A DNA stretch of 64,000 bases from Rapana venosa (GCA_028751875.1 CM054144.1:22992749-23056748); one strand, 5' to 3'. Shown: positions 23,391 through 35,250, counted from the first letter of the stretch. The notes: generated by a model from the letters alone, not told the origin. Made by a program: numbers and translations.

Positions 23391-23655
23391 CAAGACTGAG
23401 ACAGCCAGTCACACCGAGAGAGAGCTCGGTGCACACAGCTGCACCTGGAACTAGCGTGAGAATGATGGGGTCACCTCTTTTCAAGGGTCATGAATAATTC
23501 CATCCCAACAGCCACAGTCGAAGATTTCCTCCTGATTAGGTTATCAGTCTCCTCAACCGCTGCCAGGGGTCAATGAATGGAAAATCAGTCAAGTGCAACT
23601 GACCGTGGATCTGATTTTTATTTGCTTTGCTTTTATGCATTTTTATTTTGCTTTT

Positions 23656-23677
23656 CTCTCTCTCTCTCTCTCTCTCT

Positions 23678-23708
<31 letters not shown>

Positions 23709-23712
23709 ATCT

Positions 23713-23779
<67 letters not shown>
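23656..23779 (+). repeat. (CT)n microsatellite of F3 unit W1
   Basis: About 120 nt of CT with two TTCT/CATCT breaks. Confidence 0.95.
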
Positions 23780-23782
<3 letters not shown>

Positions 23783-23830
23783 GAGGTACCTATCGTACTT
23801 TTCTATCTGACTTAAATACGCATAACAGAT

Positions 23831-24158
23831 GCCGACATGCAGATACTATGCACACATAAAAACACACGTTTGTGTTGTATGCTTCCATGTATCAATGCAC
23901 TTACTTGCATTTAGTATGATGCCTACACAATCTTACACATAAGCGTATGTATATAAGATGTTCATGCACGTACACGTCATAATAAATGTACATATGAATG
24001 CCTGCGTAAACGTATCACACACACACGACACACAACAACCACACACGCACTCCACGACGCACGCACACGCACGCAAAACACGTATACCTACGCGCCTACA
24101 TGCACACACATTATATACACAGACGCAGACACAGACACAGGCCAGACACAGATGTAGA

Positions 24159-24194
<36 letters not shown>

Positions 24195-24303
24195 AGACAG
24201 ACAGACAGACAGACAGACGATGAGAGGGATAGACAGAGACAAATAGAGATAGGATGAAGAAAACATAGAGAGAGATAGAGTGGAGGAAGAGAACACAGAC
24301 ACA

Positions 24304-24342
<39 letters not shown>

Positions 24343-24972
24343 TACACACACACACACACACACACACACAACACACACACACAACACACACACACACACA
24401 CACACAGTCACAGAAAGAAAACGTCAGCGTTTCAAGACGTCTCGGTTCGCTGTCGCGTGAGGAAAGGCATAAAAGGAATGGCGATGTTTTAAAAGCCTCA
24501 TTAATAATTTGGACCTCAAAGACCTCACAGACGGATCCCGTGCCTCCTGATTAGGCCCTGGGTTTCAAAAGTCGCTAAAGATTCAAACGCGGGAAGAACA
24601 GGAGCTTTTGGAGAGTAGGCGAGGCCGGCAGTAGTCTTGAATTGATCTGTTACCTAGGGTTTGTTTTTTTTCCTATGCAACAACTGAAGATTAAAAAATA
24701 TATATATAGACAGACAGACACGTGACGCTTCTATTGTTCCATCTTATCCTAACCAAGCTTTCTTTCATGAAATGACACAAAAGCAAAGGTGAAAGTAGGA
24801 ATGTATGTTGTATACATTGTGACTTTTCCTCGTTTCCGTTGCAATCTTGTTTGTTTGTTTGTTTGTTTTTGTCCAATCTCTATATGACTATGTTTCTCTC
24901 TTTTCCCTCTCGTTCCACCCTCCCTCCTCTGGTTTCTGTCTCTGTTTTCGGGTCTCTGTTTTCTGTCTCTGT

Positions 24973-25008
<36 letters not shown>

Positions 25009-25070
25009 TCTCTCTCTCTCTCTCTTTTCTCTTTCTCTCTTTTTAGTCATAAAAGGGTATAAAAGACTTT
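23831..25070 (+). repeat. F3 tandem repeat, unit W2
   Basis: CA-rich stretches at 24015-24065 and 24293-24408, a (GATA)n(GACA)n run at 24150-24220, an anchor at 24455-24600 (AAAAGCCTCATTAATAAT, GCCTCCTGATTAGGCC), and (CT)n at 24975-25040. Diverged from W1 and W3 but collinear. Confidence 0.6.
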
Positions 25071-25391
25071 AACAGTACAAACCACAACTACACAATAACA
25101 GCAACAATCCAACAACCAACAATATCTTTCATAAATTTCTTCTTTCATTCCAAGAGAAGTATTTAATATTCTCTTAAAGGAAAGGTTTGGTTTCTTATTG
25201 AGCCTCAATGTAACCTATTACCATTTGCTTAAGAAAGGTTTACATGAGAGAGCTTAACATATAAGTATGTATGAATTAAAAAAATGAGTTGGAAAGTGGG
25301 AGGCAGAAAGTATGAATATTTGCTTATGTAAATCACACCGTAGTAAACACATAATGGAACATACACACACACGCCCGCGAGCGCGCGCACG

Positions 25392-25441
<50 letters not shown>

Positions 25442-26145
25442 GAAGAGAGGTTGGGGTTTGTTTTTGTTTTTCGTTTTTGTTTTGTTTTCTTCATGTGTCC
25501 CTATGACTTGAGCTTATATTATAATGTCTTGATTTGCTTTATCTTTTTTTTAGTCTGGATTTATATTTAAAAAACCTTCATATATTTTTGTTTTCAACAT
25601 GTATCAACATTAAATTTTGAATATTTTCATATGTCAATTTTCATGATTTTTTTGTGAGAGCAGGATGAAAAAGAGTTGTATAAACTTAATATTTATCCTC
25701 AATATAGATCATTTTGACCTGACTTCACACACCACACACACGCAGAGAAGAGAGAGGAGAGAGGGGAGAGGGGAGGAGAGAGAGGAGAGTGGAGGGAGGA
25801 GAGAGGGAGTAATATAACATTTATACCATCAAGAATCTCTTTTTTTTAAACAACCAACAACCCAAAAAACAAAAACAAAAACCCGCGGGATGGGCTACAG
25901 TTGAAAAGCCTCATGAATAATGTGGCCTGTAAAAACTGAACACGTCCCTGTCCTCTTGATTAGCTTTCCGGAACTCTGCCAGCAGTGTAGAGACTCCATC
26001 AAACCCCAGCTGCAAAGAGGTACTAGGTATTGTTCTTCCACTTTTCTTTGCAGTCTTTTTTTTCTTTTCTGTCTTTGTTTCGGGTTTTTGACTGCTTTAT
26101 ATGTGTCTGTCTGTCTGTCTCTTTGTTTTCCTTTGCCTTTTTTTA
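25071..26145 (+). repeat. F3 tandem repeat, unit W3
   Basis: (CA)n at 25361-25438 with a GCGCGCGC island, a second CA/GA patch at 25730-25810, an anchor at 25880-26010 (AAAAGCCTCATGAATAATG, CCTCTTGATTAGC), then a pyrimidine-rich stretch. It ends where SINE1 begins at 26146. Confidence 0.55.
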
Positions 26146-26411
26146 AGTCCTTCGGATGAGACTATAAACCGAGGCCCCGTGTGCGAACGCATGCAGAACA
26201 TCTTGCGCACACGTTAAATCCTCTTCCGCTGTTCGAAAGAGTAGGCCATTGTGTGCCGGTGGGAACAGATGACAAAGTTAAAACACACACACACAAACAC
26301 ACACACACACACACACACGCCTTTAAAAAAAAAGTCATCTGAGCGCTTTGATTTGTTGTTTTACAAGATTCAGCGCTATATAAATTCCATACATTATTAT
26401 TATTATTTTTT
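26146..26411 (+). mobile_element. SINE1-core element with a different 3' tail
   Basis: Begins exactly at the core start (TCCTTCGGATGAGACTATAA) and follows SINE1 to GGTGGGAACAGATGACAAAG. After a (CA)n run (26282-26318) it ends with CAGCGCTATATAAATTCC and (ATT)n, a 3' end unlike the SINE1 stem-loop tail. Either a chimeric SINE family or two fused insertions. Confidence 0.65.
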
Positions 26412-28079
26412 AGTATAGTAGTATTAGTAGTAGTAGTATAGATTTAGTAGTAGTAGTATAGTAAAGTATAGTAAAGAAGTAGTATTATTTATATTTTTTT
26501 TTTCCCTTTTTCCCTTGAACGATTTTTTTTTGATTTTTTTCTATTTGCAATATATGAATGCAAGCGCTTTGTTTGTTTGCTCATGACACACATTACAACT
26601 CAAACCTTTTTTTTTTTTTTAAAAGTAACAACTTTTCTGATCCGCAGCTAATTGTTTTCATTCTGTTATCAACCCACTGTAGTTGATGCATTGAACAATA
26701 TGTTAACAGAAAACCCTTGCTGCAGGGCGGGTCTGATTTGCGAACTTCATCATCAACAAGTATTTTACTCATATAATGAATTTCTTATTTGTCTGTGTGT
26801 GGAAATTACATGGGCGGCAAAAACACCCTGGTTTTTTCAATGCTGGAGGGGAAAAAACCAGAAAATGTAAATATTTTAAAAATAAAATCGTGTTTTTTTC
26901 ACGTTGGATGAATGGGATAAAGGCAATTTCTTTGGGGGACCCCCAGATGATTAACTGGGAAATTCAAAATAAAAAACAAAAAATTGAAATGATGCCACAC
27001 ACACAACACAATAATAACAGCATTAAAAAGAAATTATCCCCGTCAAAATTATTTCCGGGAAAAAGTACCATAACGAGGCATAAGTGATATGGGGGGGGTA
27101 TTCATTTTGGGCTGCTTCTGAAGGAAATAAAAAAAGTTGGTCGAGTTTTTGTAATTTTAGAGGAAAAAAGTTTTAAAAAAGAAGTGAAAGGGTAGAGTTT
27201 GTTGGGTGAAAGGGAAGGTTGAAAAAAAGAGGGGGGAGAGAAAGAGAGAAAGAGAGAGAAGGGAGAGAGAGAGAGGGGAGAGAGAAAGGGAAAAGGAGAG
27301 AAGAGAGGGGGAAGAAAAAGTGCTAAGAAAGAATGAGCGTACGATAAAGGAGAGAAGAGAGAGGAAAGAGCGAGAGAGAAATTACAAAATTCAAAATTAA
27401 AAAATTTATTTAAAGATGAGTAATTAAGTAAAATTATTTTTTTTCCCCTCAAAAAGGGGTAAAATTTAAAAACCCCCAAAGCCAACCAATATTTTTTGAA
27501 AAAAAAAATATAAAGGGAAAAGAGAAAAGAAACAACAAAAAGAAAATCCCCAAGAAAAACAAATACATCAAGAAAGAGAAGAGGGAGAAAAGGGGGGGGG
27601 GGGGGGGGGGAGGGAGGGAGGAGGGGGAAGAGAAGAAAGAGAGAGAGAGAGGCTGATACGAAAAAAAAAAAACAGACAGTAAAAGTCAGACTGAAGAGGG
27701 TGCAATAAAAGTGGAAAAATGAAAAAAAAAGAGGGAAAAAAGGAAGGGACAGAGATGAAACACACCACAAGACGGGAAAGAGCGGACCGTAGAAATAAAA
27801 TGGGGGAAAAACCCATTGGAGAACAAACAAAAGGAGCTAAAAACAGAGAGGAGAAAAAAGACAGCAAAAGACAGCCAAGGGGCAAAAAAGACCCAGGGGA
27901 GGGGGGGGGGGGGGGCAAACCATATAAGCAAAGTTTACAAAAATCAGAAGAATCCAGTCACTAACTCCCCAAAAACGAAACATCTGGGGGGTTCTCCCTT
28001 TCCCTCTTGCAAAAGTCCATGTTCCTGACGTCTGGAGCGAGTAAAGCTTTGTTGAAGGTAAACATCGTTTAAAACCAAG
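26412..28079. other. Low-quality spacer with purine-rich tract
   Basis: From about 26800 the text is dominated by runs of 3-10 identical bases. 27220-27380 and 27580-27650 are GA/poly-G rich. No gene can be read reliably. Long minus-strand frames such as 27102-27830 are translations of low-complexity sequence (Phe/Leu/Pro/Ser). Confidence 0.6.
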
Positions 28080-31000
28080 TCAGAAATCAAAGAAACGGAA
28101 CGGAGTACAAAAAAAAAACCCAAATCGCTCTCCCCTGTAATCGTCTCCCTTTTCACAAAGTGATTCCCCCTCAGGCCCGGGTGTTCCCCGCTTACCAGTC
28201 ACACAGTCCCAGTGGCCTGGTTTGGGGATTACCCCCCTGATCCGGCGTGCCATCGGATCGCGTTTTTTAAACCGACGTGAGAGAGATAAGTGTAGTTTAT
28301 TTCCAACGCCCATCGTCCCTGTCTTTTGTCTTTTTTTTCTTTTTTTTTTTCTTTTTTCTTTTTCTTTTTGGTTGTAAAATATGGAGCTATTAAACTACAT
28401 ACTGACTAAATATGGGGGACGATACCTCGAGCTTTCACGAGCATACACATGAAAAAATGAATTAAACTTTTTGAGCCCTTTGGAGAACGGTGAAAAAAAT
28501 TAAAATGACAAAGTAAGGGGGGAAAGGGAAAGGGGGGAGGGGGGTGATAGGGGGTTAAAGGGTAAAAAAAAAAGGATAAATGATAAAGAGAAAGCGGAGA
28601 GAAAAAAGGGGGGAAAAAAGTGACGTTTTTGGGGGAAAAAGTGAACGGGAAAGAAAAGAAGGAGAAAGAGAGAGAGAGAGGGGGAGAAAAGAGAAGAGAG
28701 AGGGGAAAAGAAAAGAGAGAGAAGCCAGAAAAGGGACAGACAGAAAAACAGACAGACAGAAAAGGCAGGCAGGCGGGCGGTAGGAAAGGTAGGCAGACAG
28801 CCCGGGAAGGCCCAGGCAGGCAGGCAGGTAGGCAGACAGACGGCAGGCAGACGGGCAGGAAGAGAAGAGAAAAGGAGCAGGGGAAGAAGAAAGACAGAGG
28901 GGAACAGACAAACAGATAAAGGGACTGAGGGACAGACAGACAAACAGGGGGACAGAAAAAACCCAGGCCCAGACACAGACAGAACAGACAGGGAAAAAGG
29001 GAGACAGGGAAAATTTAAATTTGGTAGACAGAAAAAAAAAAAACAGTATAACAACAGATTTAATGCCATTTGAAATGAAACTCCTTTTATTTCCCACTGG
29101 AATCTTGGGTCTTCTTGAAGACCGAAATTACCAAAAAAAAAAGTCTGAATCCCTTAAAGTAAAGGGGAAAAAACCCCAATGGGGAAGAAGCAGAAGAAAA
29201 CTATTAGCCCTTTTTTTTTCCCCCCTTTTTTTATGCCTGTACATTTTATTGCCCAAACCCGTAGAAGTCTGGACAAACCCTGGGTTTAAAAAAGAACACC
29301 GAAAGATCAAAGAGCTAGAAAAAGGGAAAGAGAAGGGGGAAAGATAACTAATTTTTCTGCGGTTGACTTTCGTTTCACAAAGTTACTTTCCCCCCCTTCC
29401 CACCCGAGAGAGGTAGGTATGCCCTTTCGGCCGTAAAACCCCAAATGATCCCAAAGTTTAAAGCCGCCAGTATTTTAGCCCAAATTAAAAACCCTTTCAA
29501 GATTTGGGTCTTTTCGAAATTAAAAACCCTTTCCCTTTTAAAATTCCCTTTGTTTACGTGTTTTCCGTTCCCCCGATTTTTATTTTTTAAAATTCATCTG
29601 GGCCTTTTTTGTTGTTTCTTCGCCCCCCCTTTTTTTCCCCCCCCCCCCCCCCTTTTTTCCCCTTTTTTTTCCCTTTCCTTTTTCTTTTCCTCTCTTTTTT
29701 TTCTTTCCCCCCCCCCCCTCTCTCTCTCCCCCTTTTTCCCCCTTATTTTTTCTCCCCCCCTTCCCCTTTCCCCTTTCTTCTTCCCCGCCCCTTCTTCTTC
29801 TTCTTCTTCTTTTTTTTTTTTCTTCTTCTTCTTTATGTGCATAATTTTTTTTTCGTACTTTTTTCCCTGCATGTACAGCATTAATGTTTTTTTTCCTTTC
29901 CCGATTAAGGGGGGGGGAGGGAAAATTGCCATGGAGTGGGGGGTTTGGGTATTTGTTTTTCAAGTTTCATTAAAAAAAAAAAAACAAGGTTTTTCTTTTG
30001 TTTCCCTTAGTACAAAAAAAAACAGGATGAAAATTGACGTGAATTCAAAAATGTTAGTTTTTGTAGCAAAATACTATAAAGTGTAGCAGCACACAACGGG
30101 GAGTATGGGTGTATTTAGTAGTAGTAGTAGTGAGAAATAGTAAGTAGTGTATAGTAGGGTATGTAGAGCATTTAGTAGTATTTTAGTATAGAGTTGTGAG
30201 TATAAGGAAGTAGTAGTATTTACAGTAGTAGTAGTAGTAGGTATAGTATAGAAAGTATTTGTTTTTTAATAGTAGAAATGTAGTAGTATAGTAGTAAATT
30301 TGGAGCCACACAAACAAATAGTAGTGTAGTTTTTAGTAGTAGTAGTATAGTAGTATAGAGTTTAAGGGGAAAAATATAGAAATAGTAGTAGTAGTGTAGT
30401 AGTTAGTATATATAGTGAAATATAGTAATAGTAGTAGTAGTAGTAGTAGTATAGAAGTATAGTAGTATAGTAGTGTGCCCCCACCACCAAAACCCACCAG
30501 AAACCCATCCGATAAAGCCCCAACAACAGCAACAGATAGCCCCACAGTTTTCCCCTTGAAAAAAGAGATAAAATTTTTCACGCAGGCGTTGTCATTTTTT
30601 TGCGGTCGATTTTTAATCGTTAGGCGCGACTCGTGTGTAAGGTTTTTGGGGGCCCAGTCGATTGAAGGAGTCAGAGATCAAAACGCTAATAAGCAGACAA
30701 AAAGGGACAAATCACTCCGCTCAGACACCTCCCCTTTTCCTTTAAGTTTTCTCCCCCTTAGTCCGTTGGGGGGCGGGAAAGGGTTTTGCTTATACCATGG
30801 CAGATGGGGGGGCGGTGTAGTTAAATCACGATCAATGGATATAGTGCTCTTTGACTACGGGTTTCTTGATAAAGAAACGAAAACCGGTGTGTGTTTTCAA
30901 AAATCTTTTCTCTCTTTATCCTTTTTGTCTCTCTGCTCGGTTTTTGTGTGTCTTTCAATTATGTCCCTCCTCACGTAATACTGAAGACATCACTCCTTTG
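28080..31000 (+). repeat. Second F2 array (V1, V2, V3), low-quality copy
   Basis: Three anchors match the first F2 array in order: V1 at 28085-28190 (AAATCAAAGAAACGGAACGG, TCACAAAGTGATTCCC) to U1, V2 at 29290-29400 (AAGATCAAAGAGC, TTTCACAAAGTTACTTTCCC) to U2, and V3 at 30660-30840 (TTAGTCCG, CATGGCAGATGG, ACGATCAATGG) to U3. The offsets are about 10.6-10.9 kb. Between them lie a GA/GGCA-rich stretch (28640-28960), C/T homopolymer runs (29600-29840) and degraded (TAG)n (30115-30475). Confidence 0.6.
30115..30475 (+). repeat. Degraded (TAG)n array
   Basis: Irregular TAG, TAGTA and TATAG words, at the place in the second F2 array that corresponds to the long (TAG)n array at 19148-19735. Confidence 0.8.
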
Positions 31001-31421
31001 CCCAAATAAAGGTTTGTTCAAAAAAAGAAAAGTAAAAAACCCCTTTCAATAATTCATTTTGGGTTAAAAAACATAAAAAAGGGGGATTTTCGCTCTTTTT
31101 TAAAATTTCTAAAAAGCTGTCACAGTTCAGAAGCGCTGAAAAACACTTTCAAACAGACTGAATACTACATGGGCAGCCCAAGCCCCATCAAACGCACCTG
31201 AAACACACCCACACACACACACACACACCCCCCACACACAACAAAAAACAAAACTTTATAGAATAGTGCATGTCAAATTTTCAGTCCCTCACAAACATAG
31301 GAAAACAACATTTCCCTATTCATATTTGGACCAAAACATGAGCTATACACATCATAGTTTCTGATGAAAAAAATTCTGAAGATCTGATCCGCAAAAAATA
31401 GAGAAAAAAAAACTGTATTCG
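31001..31421. other. Spacer with short (CA)n
   Basis: Homopolymer-rich until about 31100, then mixed sequence with a CA run at 31206-31240. No gene recognised. Confidence 0.4.
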
Positions 31422-31785
31422 TGGACAGAGATCTAGATTTAATGTACCTGCCTAAAAACCGAAAAGGTGTGAGTTGGATCCCTTTGAGTCCCGACATGTT
31501 CGCCAAATCTAAAAGACTTCGATGGTGATCTGAGTTCAGTCTTTCGGCTGATGCGACATACCAAGGTCCAGGGTACAAACAGGCATTAAAACACGCCAAA
31601 AGACATAACTGCAAGATGACAACTGTTTCTGGCAAAACTGTGTTGAGATAAACCACAGGCAGGAAAAGCAAATGAAAAAAGCAGAGAGAAAAAGAAAAGA
31701 CTAGGTGCAGCTACTCTTGTGGCGCCCGCGTTCTCCCTTGGGATGACTTCCTGTATTTCCCTCAGAGAAATTGAATGTGGCTGAA
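31422..31785 (+). mobile_element. SINE2 copy, decayed
   Basis: Head remnant with TCTAGATTTAATGTACCTGCC and a B-box-like GAGTTGGATCCC at 31471-31482. Then ACACGCCAAAAGACA, CTGGCAAAACTGTG, a block with TACTCTTGTGGCG, and CCCTCAGAGAAATTG near the 3' end. Each has its counterpart, in order, in the minus-strand copy at 430-828. Confidence 0.65.
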
Positions 31786-32639
31786 AAGGGTGCACTGTGT
31801 AATCTAATGCAGTACATCAAACACGTTTTTCATCTAAGTCAATGTTCATTAAAATTGGCAACATGCCTACCTTCTACTAACACAATATTAGCTTTTGTCA
31901 GAATCCATGGATGCTACCTATGCTATATGGTTACGGAAACACTTTCACGAACAAGAGCCAGAATAATGTCGATACTGATTAAAAATTAAGTAGTTGAGTT
32001 TAAAATCGAACTTGGCCTTCAACCCAAATTTGGTGTCTTTTTTGGGCGTATCCCTGAGGTCATATCAAGAAATGTACAGGTAGATCATTTTACTCGGATG
32101 GCACTGGGCCTGACTTGGGTCAGTCCTTTAACGGCATTGCAACGCATGTCCACTTATATCAAAGACAACAACAGATCTGTTTGAGCTTTCGACGAAGATC
32201 GTCTTTCTACAAACTTGGAAAGCAAAATATCTTCAAAAAAAACATTGGAAACCCAAAATCATCTTTCTACAAACTTTGGAAATCGAAAGCAAAATACCTC
32301 GGTTCCTGGTCTCAGTATCCACGTAACTTTTCTTGTGAAGTATACAAACTATTAGAAACATGCCTTTACTAAATACAGTTGTTTAACACCCCCCTCCAAA
32401 AATGTCAAAGATGTCTTTAACACGGAGTTTTCAATGATTTGGGTAACTTGTTAATCAGAAATTGCAAATCGTTCTGTTTTAATTGTTAAACGTTTTGTTT
32501 AATGTGGCATAGCAAGAGCCAAGCAATTATCATTCACTTCTTTGCTTTAAAAACCCAGGTTGTGGCCGGCAGATTTTTCAATATAATAAGAGTCTTTAAT
32601 AATAAAGCCAACAGTCTGTGGTGATATCATTTCTACGGG
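31786..32639. other. Single-copy DNA with one short duplication
   Basis: No gene recognised. A direct repeat of about 40 nt starts at 32198 and again at 32258 (CTTTCTACAAACTTGGAAA with GCAAAATA blocks). Confidence 0.5.
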
Positions 32640-32752
32640 AAACAGAGAGAGGGAGAGAGAGAGAGAAAGAGAGAGATGAGAGAGAGAGAGAGAGAAGAGA
32701 GAGGAGAGGGGAGAGAGAGAGAGAGAGAAGAGAGAAGAGAGAGAGAGAGAAA
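32640..32752 (+). repeat. (GA)n microsatellite
   Basis: About 110 nt of GA with AAG and GGAG breaks, followed by (ACAA/ACGA) words. Confidence 0.95.
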
Positions 32753-33536
32753 CAAAACGAACGAACAGACAAACAAACAAACAAAAAATAACGAAAATTT
32801 TGTAGTGAGCATAAGACATAGACCACAATTAAACATCTACGAAATGGGGATAAGGAGATAGCATAAAACAGGGGAAAGGGAAGGAAAAAGGGAAAAAGTA
32901 GGTATAATAGCCTGCAGCAATTGTATGCAAACCTGTAGCTAGTAAACTTGAGTGCTTCATATAAGACTCAATAGGGCAGCCCGTAATGAAAGAAGAAAAT
33001 AAAAGAGAGAAGAGGAAAAAGAAATGAGAACAAAAAATAGAAAGACGCAGAAGAAGGAGATCACAAACTGACAAGTAAATTACCATATAGTCAAACAAAT
33101 CTAGTTTTAAGTTCACATTTTACAAAAATTACGCCTACATAAATGAAATGAAAACGTAGACACAGATATAGACATTTGTTTCTTGTGGGTCTTGTTAATT
33201 GAAAAAAAATCAAAGCTTTTTTTTTTTGTTTTTCTGCATAGTAGACACAACAAAACCGTTGATTGTAACAAAAATATTTACAAACTGTTTCAGCATTTTA
33301 TTTCTAATACTAAAGAGGCAAACAATTAAGAAATCGTGCATCGTCAAGTTAGCAAACACTTTCTTGCTATAGAATCTGTTGCTGAATTATTGCAATATAT
33401 TTGCATTGTTTTGGAAAAAGAGTATCTTTTTTATGGAAAAAGTAAGTTAGCCATTTTAAACGTGTTTGTCCTCCTAAGTGTACTGGTTGCTATATTCAGT
33501 TCTGTTCATGTACAAATAATATTTTGTGATCTGGTG
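32753..33536. other. Single-copy DNA
   Basis: AT-rich mixed sequence. No gene, SINE or LINE recognised. Confidence 0.45.
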
Positions 33537-33642
33537 TTGTGTGTGGTGGTGTGTGTGTGTGTGTGTTGGTGTGTGTGTGTGTGTGTGGGTGTGTGTGTGT
33601 TGTGTGTGGTGGGGTGTGTGCGTGCACGCGCAAGTTGTGTGT
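33537..33642 (+). repeat. (GT)n microsatellite
   Basis: GT run with GGTG breaks, ending in an alternating GCGTGCACGCGC stretch. Confidence 0.9.
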
Positions 33643-34309
33643 GAAAACTTTATTCATTTCTCAAAGAATGTAGGGCAAAAACGTCAGACATCATGAGTAA
33701 AAAAAAAACTACAAAAGCAAAACAAGCAAAACAACTCACAAAAAAAACATCCACCTTCCAGAGAAAAAGAGTGTTATCACATGAAAAAGATATGGCAAAC
33801 ACAGCACATAGCATATACAAATTGAAACGAAAGTAAATCACGAGTAGAACACAAAAAAGTAGAGAGATGAGAGACGTAGAAACGAAGCAGGAAGATCTGT
33901 GCATGCATACATGCTTAAACCCAGAGGTCGCCAAGTATGCTGAACCTGATGATATAGCTGCCTTTAAGCAAGGATTGTACAAAAATGCCACAGACTGGTC
34001 TATTACGTGTTGTAAATCAGTTTCTAACCGCTATCAAAAGAGAATATTGAAAACTACCGGATATATCCCGCCTCCTCTTTTTCCACGCAAAACATTGTCA
34101 GAGTATAAAGGCAAGTTGTGGAATCTGTACAGACTTCTATTGCAAGAGCTCTGTCTCCTTTCGTTTGTTTACCTTTTTCTGTCAATATTTTTTGTTTCTG
34201 TCTGTCTGTCTGCCATTTTTGCTTAAGTGGCTTGTTGGGGGTTTTTGTTTTGTTTATGTCTGGTTGGGGAATTTTTGTCTACTCTTTACATGTTCGAATG
34301 TCTGAATCT
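33643..34309. other. Single-copy DNA with an unassigned open frame
   Basis: A plus-strand frame at 33867-34226 (119 codons) starts with non-simple sequence but drifts into Leu/Val/Phe/Cys as the pyrimidine tract nears. No domain recognised. I do not call it a gene. Confidence 0.3.
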
Positions 34310-34343
34310 GTCTTGTCTGTCTGTCTGTCTGTCTCTCTTTGTC

Positions 34344-34374
<31 letters not shown>

Positions 34375-34521
34375 CTCCTCTCTCTCTCTCTCTTTTCTCT
34401 CTTTCCCCTCCTCTCTCCCTCTCTCCTCTCCCTCTCTCTCTCCCTCTCTCTTTTCCCTCTCCCTCTCCCTCTCTCTCCCTCCCTCACTCTCTCCCCTCTC
34501 TCTCTCTCTCTCCTCTCTCTG
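34310..34521 (+). repeat. (CTGT)n(CT)n polypyrimidine array
   Basis: CTGT units followed by CT with CCCT breaks, almost pure pyrimidine for 190 nt. Confidence 0.95.
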
Positions 34522-34941
34522 ACTAATGAGTGATAATTTTAATGGAGGTGACACTACCTTGGCATTGCAAAACCTCAAGACCTACCCCTACTACCTCCAC
34601 GTGCCCAGTCACCTGGTAACGCTAAAAGAGAGGGCTTTATCAGGGGAACGACAAACCACTGGTGGGAGTTTCTCTACCAAAACTCCACAAAGGGTTCTAC
34701 TGACGTACTTAAAGATGTAAAAGACAAGACAAAAGCTACAGCATGCAGCAGGACATTCTAACGTGGGTGCATCACCACTGATCGATCGGGGAATGTAAAC
34801 GATGCAGAGCAGGAACAAAATAATAAACGGAGAAGTGGAATAAGTGTGTAGGAGATTGACTGTCTGAAAAGACGTTGTGTGTACGAAGAGAACGGCCACG
34901 TCTCTCACCGATTGCTTTTATTTTGTTTTTATCTATTTTAT
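34522..34941. other. Single-copy spacer
   Basis: Mixed sequence without recognisable repeat or conserved reading frame. Confidence 0.4.
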
Positions 34942-35250
34942 TCTTTCATATCGAGGATAATGGAATAAGCACTTATGTGATTTTTTTACATCCAGTCCTC
35001 GAGTGTATGTGGTTTGTCAATGGCCTACTCTTACGAAAAGCAGAACGGGATTTAACGTGTGCGCAAGATGTTCTGCGTGCGTTCGCACACGGGGCCTCGG
35101 TTTATAGTCTCACCCGAAGGACTTTCGGGGAGAGTGGAGTCGGCACTGATATTAACTCCAGGGAAAATAAATATCCCCTTGAACGGGAATCGTACCCGGG
35201 TCAGGCGATTGCGAGCGCAACGTTCTGACCACTAGGCTGTCCCGTCCCCC
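34942..35250 (-). mobile_element. SINE1, near full length
   Basis: On the minus strand: a tRNA-like head from 35250 (A-box-like AGCCTAGTGGTC at 35227-35238, B-box-like GGTACGATTCC at 35185-35195), a linker CAAGGGGATATTTATTTTCC, then core TCCTTCGGGTGAGACTATAA, CCGAGGCCCCGTGTGCGAAC and GCGCACACGTTAAATCCCG, and 3' end GCTTATTCCATTATCCTCG. It lacks about 30 nt (GTGTGCCGGTGGGAACAGAT) present in other copies. No LINE-like coding. Confidence 0.9.
35185..35239 (-). promoter_or_regulatory. Internal Pol III promoter (A and B boxes) of SINE1
   Basis: The two blocks have the spacing of tRNA internal promoters. The B box reads GGTACGATTCC, one base from the canonical GGTTCGATTCC seen at 48319. Whether it is still transcribed cannot be told from sequence. 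Confidence 0.7.

Larger units (their letters stand above)
22891..23830 (+). repeat. F3 tandem repeat, unit W1
   Basis: Order: (CATA)n and (CA)n at 23217-23390, an anchor at 23440-23600 (GGGTCATGAATAATTCC, TCCTCCTGATTAGG), then a (CT)n array at 23656-23779. The same order of CA run, TCATGAATAAT block, CCTGATTAG block and CT run is found in W2 and W3. No coding signal. Confidence 0.6.

Noticed and set aside
27102..27830. 242-codon minus-strand frame
   Set aside because: It lies in the homopolymer-distorted stretch; composition is Phe/Pro/Leu/Ser only, with no recognisable domain.
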